Assembly: GCF_030369635.1 (NCBI RefSeq)
Contig: NZ_CP128474.1
Location: forward strand, 3,224,001-3,288,000
DNA: 64,000 nucleotides
Direction of reading: 5' to 3'
Source of the DNA: Microbacterium arborescens
GTDB lineage: Bacteria > Actinomycetota > Actinomycetes > Actinomycetales > Microbacteriaceae
In this document: piece by piece, positions 61,077 to 64,000 of the stretch
Layout of the letters: the number at the start of each line of letters is the position of its first letter
Numbering within the stretch: the first letter of the stretch is position 1
Translations under genes and position numbers: made by a program
The notes under the pieces: generated by a model
Databases searched by the model: none
What the model was told of the DNA's origin: nothing
What the model saw: only the letters and a program-made list of their open reading frames with translations

Positions 61077-62407
61077 GCCTTGCGGTCCGACCGGCGGCGC
61101 CCCGCGCGTGCGATGAAGAACAGGATCGTGCCGACGACGATGTAGCCGGCGGTGCCGAGCCACACCGGCCCGGTCTGCTGCGTGAGCAGCACGATGCTGG
61201 CGATGATCGCGAGCACGGGCACGACCCGCGGCACCGAGAAGTGCTTGTGCTCGACTTTGTCCTTCTTCAGCACCAGGACGCTGACGTTCGCCGACAAGAA
61301 GACGAGCAGAAGCAGCAGCACCGTCGTCTCCGCGAGTGTTCCGATGTCACCGAGCACCGTGAGGAGCATCGTGGCGCCCGCGACGACGAGGATCGAGACC
61401 CACGGCGTGCGACGCTTCGACAGCACGCGACCGAAGGCGTGGGGCAGGAGCCCCGATTCGGCGAGACCGTAACCCACGCGGCTGGCCATCACCATGAACA
61501 GCAGGGCCCCGTTGGCGATGGCCACGAGGGCGATGAGGCTGAACAGCCACGGCGGGATCGCGAAGCCGCTCGCGGTCACGACGTCCAGCAGCGGCCCGGT
61601 CGACTCGGCGAGCTCGGCAGGGGGCACGACGATGACGGCCCCGATCGCGATGAGCAGGTAGACGACCGCCGCGGTGATGATGGCGCCGAAGAGCGCCCGG
61701 GGGTATGACTTCGACGGGTTCTTCACCTCTTCGGCCATGTTGGCCGCCGCCTCGAAGCCGAGGAACGAGAAGAAGGCGACGATGGATGCCGCGAACGCCC
61801 CCTGCAGCGGGGCCACGTCCGGGGCGAACTCGAAGATCCGTGCCGGCTCGCCGCCGCCCCCGGCGAAGACCATCGCCGCGACGAAGATGACGATGACAAG
61901 CCCCGACACCTCGATGATCGACGCCACGAAGTTCGTCGCGAGCGACTCGCGCACACCCCGCAGGTTGATGAGGGTGAGTACCGCGATGAAGGCGATCGCC
62001 ACGGGGATCGGCGGAATGTCGAACAGCGCGGCGAAGTAGTCGCCCGCGAACGCGTTCGCGAGCGCCGCCGCCGTCGTGATGCCCGACGCCATCATGAGGA
62101 AGCCGACGAGGAACGACAGGAACGGGATGCCGAACGCCTTGTCGACGTAACGAGCCGCCCCGCCCGCGTGCGGGTACTTCGTGATCAGCTCCGCATACGT
62201 TCCCGCCGTGAGCAGAGAGACGACGAGCGCGATCAGCAGCGGCAGCCAGATCACACCGCCGACATCGGTCGCCATGGTCCCGACGAGGGTGTAGATGCCG
62301 GCGCCGAGGGTGTCGCCGACGATGAACGCGAACAGGAGGGGGGTCCCGATGGCCCGTTTCAGCCCGGGGCGATCGTCAGCGATCGGCGCACTGGTGTCGT
62401 TGGTCAT
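61061..62407 (-). CDS. APC-family amino acid permease
   Basis: 448-residue transporter with about twelve helices. APC features: GDTLGAGIYTLVGTMA (helix 1, substrate loop), AFFSFLGFEAAANMAEEVKNPSKSYPRA and a C-terminal basic tail. Substrate cannot be assigned; similar to cationic amino-acid or YfnA/CAT-like members. Ends within the IclR 3' end on the opposite strand. Confidence 0.91.
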   Translation of the reverse strand: MTNDTSAPIADDRPGLKRAIGTPLLFAFIVGDTLGAGIYTLVGTMATDVGGVIWLPLLIALVVSLLTAGTYAELITKYPHAGGAARYVDKAFGIPFLSFLVGFLMMASGITTAAALANAFAGDYFAALFDIPPIPVAIAFIAVLTLINLRGVRESLATNFVASIIEVSGLVIVIFVAAMVFAGGGGEPARIFEFAPDVAPLQGAFAASIVAFFSFLGFEAAANMAEEVKNPSKSYPRALFGAIITAAVVYLLIAIGAVIVVPPAELAESTGPLLDVVTASGFAIPPWLFSLIALVAIANGALLFMVMASRVGYGLAESGLLPHAFGRVLSKRRTPWVSILVVAGATMLLTVLGDIGTLAETTVLLLLLVFLSANVSVLVLKKDKVEHKHFSVPRVVPVLAIIASIVLLTQQTGPVWLGTAGYIVVGTILFFIARAGRRRSDRKAQAGP

Positions 62408-62517
62408 CGCATCACTTCAGCGGCTCGCCCCGGATCCGAACAACCCCTGGCGTCGGCGCGCGATCTGTGGTTGTGCCCCTGACACGCGCGTGCCACCGGT
62501 GCAGGCAGGATGTGAAC

Positions 62518-63264
62518 ATGCCCGACGCTCCCGCTCGCCTGTTCCTCCGCGGTGCCGCAGATCTCGCTCGCGGGTTCGGCTTCTGGTCGCGCCGCCCCGG
62601 GGTCATGGCGCTCGGCCTCATCCCCGCCGCGATCGTCGGCCTCGTCCTCCTCGGCGGACTCATCGCGCTCGGCGGGTTCCTGCCGGGGATCGTCGACTCC
62701 CTCACCCCGTTCGCCGACGCCTGGCCGGGACTGTGGGCCACGCTCGTGAGGATCGCCGCGGGCACAGCGCTCCTGGGCGGCGCGATCGTGCTCGTCGCGG
62801 TATCGTTCACGGCGTTGACCCTCATGGTGGGCGAGCCGTTCTACGACCGCATCTGGCGGGCCGCGGAGGCCGACCTCGGCGGGCCGGTACCCGACAGCGA
62901 GAGCGGGTTCTGGCGCTCGGTCGGCGATGCGATCGGGCTCATCGCCCGCGGTCTGCTCGCGGCCGCCATCGCGGCGCTCGTCGGCCTGATCCCCGTCGTC
63001 GGCGGCGTACTGGGGTCGGTCACGGCGGTGTCGCTCACCGGCTGGCTTCTCGCGGATGAGCTGACCTCGCGCGCCCTGTCGGCCCGCGGCATCCGAGCCG
63101 CCGACCGTCGGCGGCTGCGTCGAGTACACCGCGCCCGGTTCCTGGGCTTCGGCATCGCCACGCAGCTGTGCTTTCTTGTTCCGCTCGGGGCCGTCGTCGC
63201 GATGCCGGCTGCCGTCGCCGGCTCGACCCGGCTGGCGCGGACCGTGCTGGACGCGCACGACTGA
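62518..63264 (+). CDS. EI24 domain-containing membrane protein
   Basis: 248 residues with several helices and the EI24/CysZ-like pattern: FGFWSRRPGVMALGLIPAAI, LMVGEPFYDRIW, and C-terminal LGFGIATQLCFLVPLGAVVAMP. CysZ members move sulphate; actinobacterial EI24 proteins are uncharacterised. ATG 62518 is chosen because GCAGGA lies 7 nt upstream; an in-frame start at 62467 would add a Cys-rich lead unlike the family. Confidence 0.85.
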   Translation: MPDAPARLFLRGAADLARGFGFWSRRPGVMALGLIPAAIVGLVLLGGLIALGGFLPGIVDSLTPFADAWPGLWATLVRIAAGTALLGGAIVLVAVSFTALTLMVGEPFYDRIWRAAEADLGGPVPDSESGFWRSVGDAIGLIARGLLAAAIAALVGLIPVVGGVLGSVTAVSLTGWLLADELTSRALSARGIRAADRRRLRRVHRARFLGFGIATQLCFLVPLGAVVAMPAAVAGSTRLARTVLDAHD

Positions 63265-63280
63265 GGCCCCGCGCCCGGCG

Positions 63281-64000
63281 TCAGTCGTGCCGGACCGAAT
63301 CGGGCTCCTCGTCGCGGATACGCTCGTTCTCGATCTGGAACGTCGAGTGCAGCACCGATACCTCGAAATGCTCCGCGACGCACGAGCGCACCTCTTGCAG
63401 CACCTCGGCCGCATGGCCGTCGGTGAAGCACCGGTCCTCGACGACGACGTGCGCCGTGATGGTCGGAAGCCCCGACGCGACCGTGGAGGCATGCAGATCA
63501 TGCACGTCGGTCACGTGGTCCAGGCGCAGGATGTGTGCACGGACGTCGTCGAGGTCGAGCCCCTGCGGCGTGAACTCCATCAGCACCGACGCCGTCTCGC
63601 GCATGAGCTTGACCGCGCGGGGCACGATGAGGGCGGCGATGAACAGGCCGGCGACGGCATCCGCCTGGGCGAAGCCGGTCGTCGCGATGACGATCGCCGC
63701 GACGATGACCCCGACGGACCCGAGGGCGTCGTTGAGCACCTCGAGGAACGCCGCACGCATGTTGAAGTTCGCGCCACGGTTCGATGCGAGCACCGCGATC
63801 GCGACGATGTTGGCCACGAGCCCGACCACGCCGAAGACGAGCAGCTCGAGCGCGGGAACCTCCGGCGGCTCGAACAGGCGACGGATGCCTTCGATCGCGG
63901 CGTACACGCCCACCACGAGCAGCAGCGCCGCCTGGGCGAACGCCGCGATCACCTCGATCCGGCGGAAGCCCCACGTCCGGCGGGCGTTGGCGGGCCGCAT
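63281..64000 (-). CDS. Cation diffusion facilitator metal exporter (5' truncated)
   Basis: C-terminal ~239 residues of a CDF/ZnT-type transporter; the start lies beyond base 64000. Visible: helix FRRIEVIAAFAQAALLLVVGVYAAIEG, metal-site-like NMRAAFLEVLNDALGSVG (where many members have HxxxD-type residues in this helix), and the cytoplasmic domain VTDVHDLHASTVASGLPTITAHV. Exports Zn2+, Cd2+, Co2+ or similar in exchange for protons. Convergent with the EI24 gene. Confidence 0.88.
   Translation of the reverse strand: MRPANARRTWGFRRIEVIAAFAQAALLLVVGVYAAIEGIRRLFEPPEVPALELLVFGVVGLVANIVAIAVLASNRGANFNMRAAFLEVLNDALGSVGVIVAAIVIATTGFAQADAVAGLFIAALIVPRAVKLMRETASVLMEFTPQGLDLDDVRAHILRLDHVTDVHDLHASTVASGLPTITAHVVVEDRCFTDGHAAEVLQEVRSCVAEHFEVSVLHSTFQIENERIRDEEPDSVRHD

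Noticed and set aside
1..64000. rRNA, tRNA or insertion-sequence genes
   Set aside because: No matching conserved stems, transposase motifs or terminal inverted repeats were recognised; gaps are too short for rRNA.

Overview
The window is high-GC DNA (roughly 70% by eye) with GTG/TTG starts, 4-bp ATGA/GTGA gene overlaps, MsiK-type sugar transporters without their own ATPase, and LAXTG/LPXTG wall anchors. This points to an actinobacterium, most likely Microbacteriaceae (Microbacterium-like). No rRNA, tRNA, IS element, phage block or CRISPR array was recognised. Almost everything is coding; only the gaps at 22.2-22.5, 36.4-36.8 and 51.0-51.5 kb exceed 300 bp.

Layout. (1) 0-10.6 kb: one operon for uptake and breakdown of a small sugar or polyol. 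It has a CUT2 ABC transporter with two different permeases, an LsrF-type aldolase/thiolase, a GlpD/EryB-type FAD dehydrogenase, a LyxK/EryA-type FGGY kinase and a fused class II aldolase-SDR. It mixes Lsr (AI-2) and erythritol-locus features. (2) 10.8-13.4 kb: mntP, a DUF4287 gene and a CrtI-like oxidoreductase. (3) 13.5-20.1 kb: a 2216-residue wall protein with twelve near-identical 372/402-bp repeats and a LARTG anchor, followed by an HTTM/DUF5819 membrane pair. (4) 22.5-26.0 kb: E1alpha-E1beta-E2 of a 2-oxoacid dehydrogenase complex. (5) 26.1-37.4 kb: a LacI-controlled saccharide locus (frameshifted GH13 gene, Dpp-type transporter, glycoamylase-like enzyme). It is bordered on each side by a small START/SRPBCC-like gene that is itself bracketed by ~72-bp palindromic elements.

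(6) 37.4-46.1 kb: mostly housekeeping genes: a HisC/Pat aminotransferase, a holin-like membrane protein, a WXG100-like protein next to an alpha/beta hydrolase, a low-molecular-weight tyrosine phosphatase, purB, two small membrane proteins, a quinone oxidoreductase, a GIY-YIG protein and a hydrolase. (7) 46.2-51.0 kb: a sortase-assembled pilus operon (tip protein, SpaA/H-type major pilin, class C sortase) abutting a truncated DUF3140 gene. (8) 51.5-62.4 kb: a frameshifted alcohol dehydrogenase, then a polysaccharide locus (membrane-anchored alginate-lyase-like protein, FAD oxidoreductase, CUT1 importer, divergent IclR regulator) and an APC permease. (9) 62.5-64 kb: an EI24 protein and a CDF metal exporter cut by the window end.

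Two themes stand out. First, three saccharide loci each have their own importer and enzymes, and two of them have a divergent regulator with visible palindromic operators. Second, a surface theme: the giant LARTG protein and the pilus tip protein share the same N-terminal head (propeller-like domain plus DUF11 domain), so one adhesive head appears to be displayed both on a pilus and on a long low-complexity stalk.
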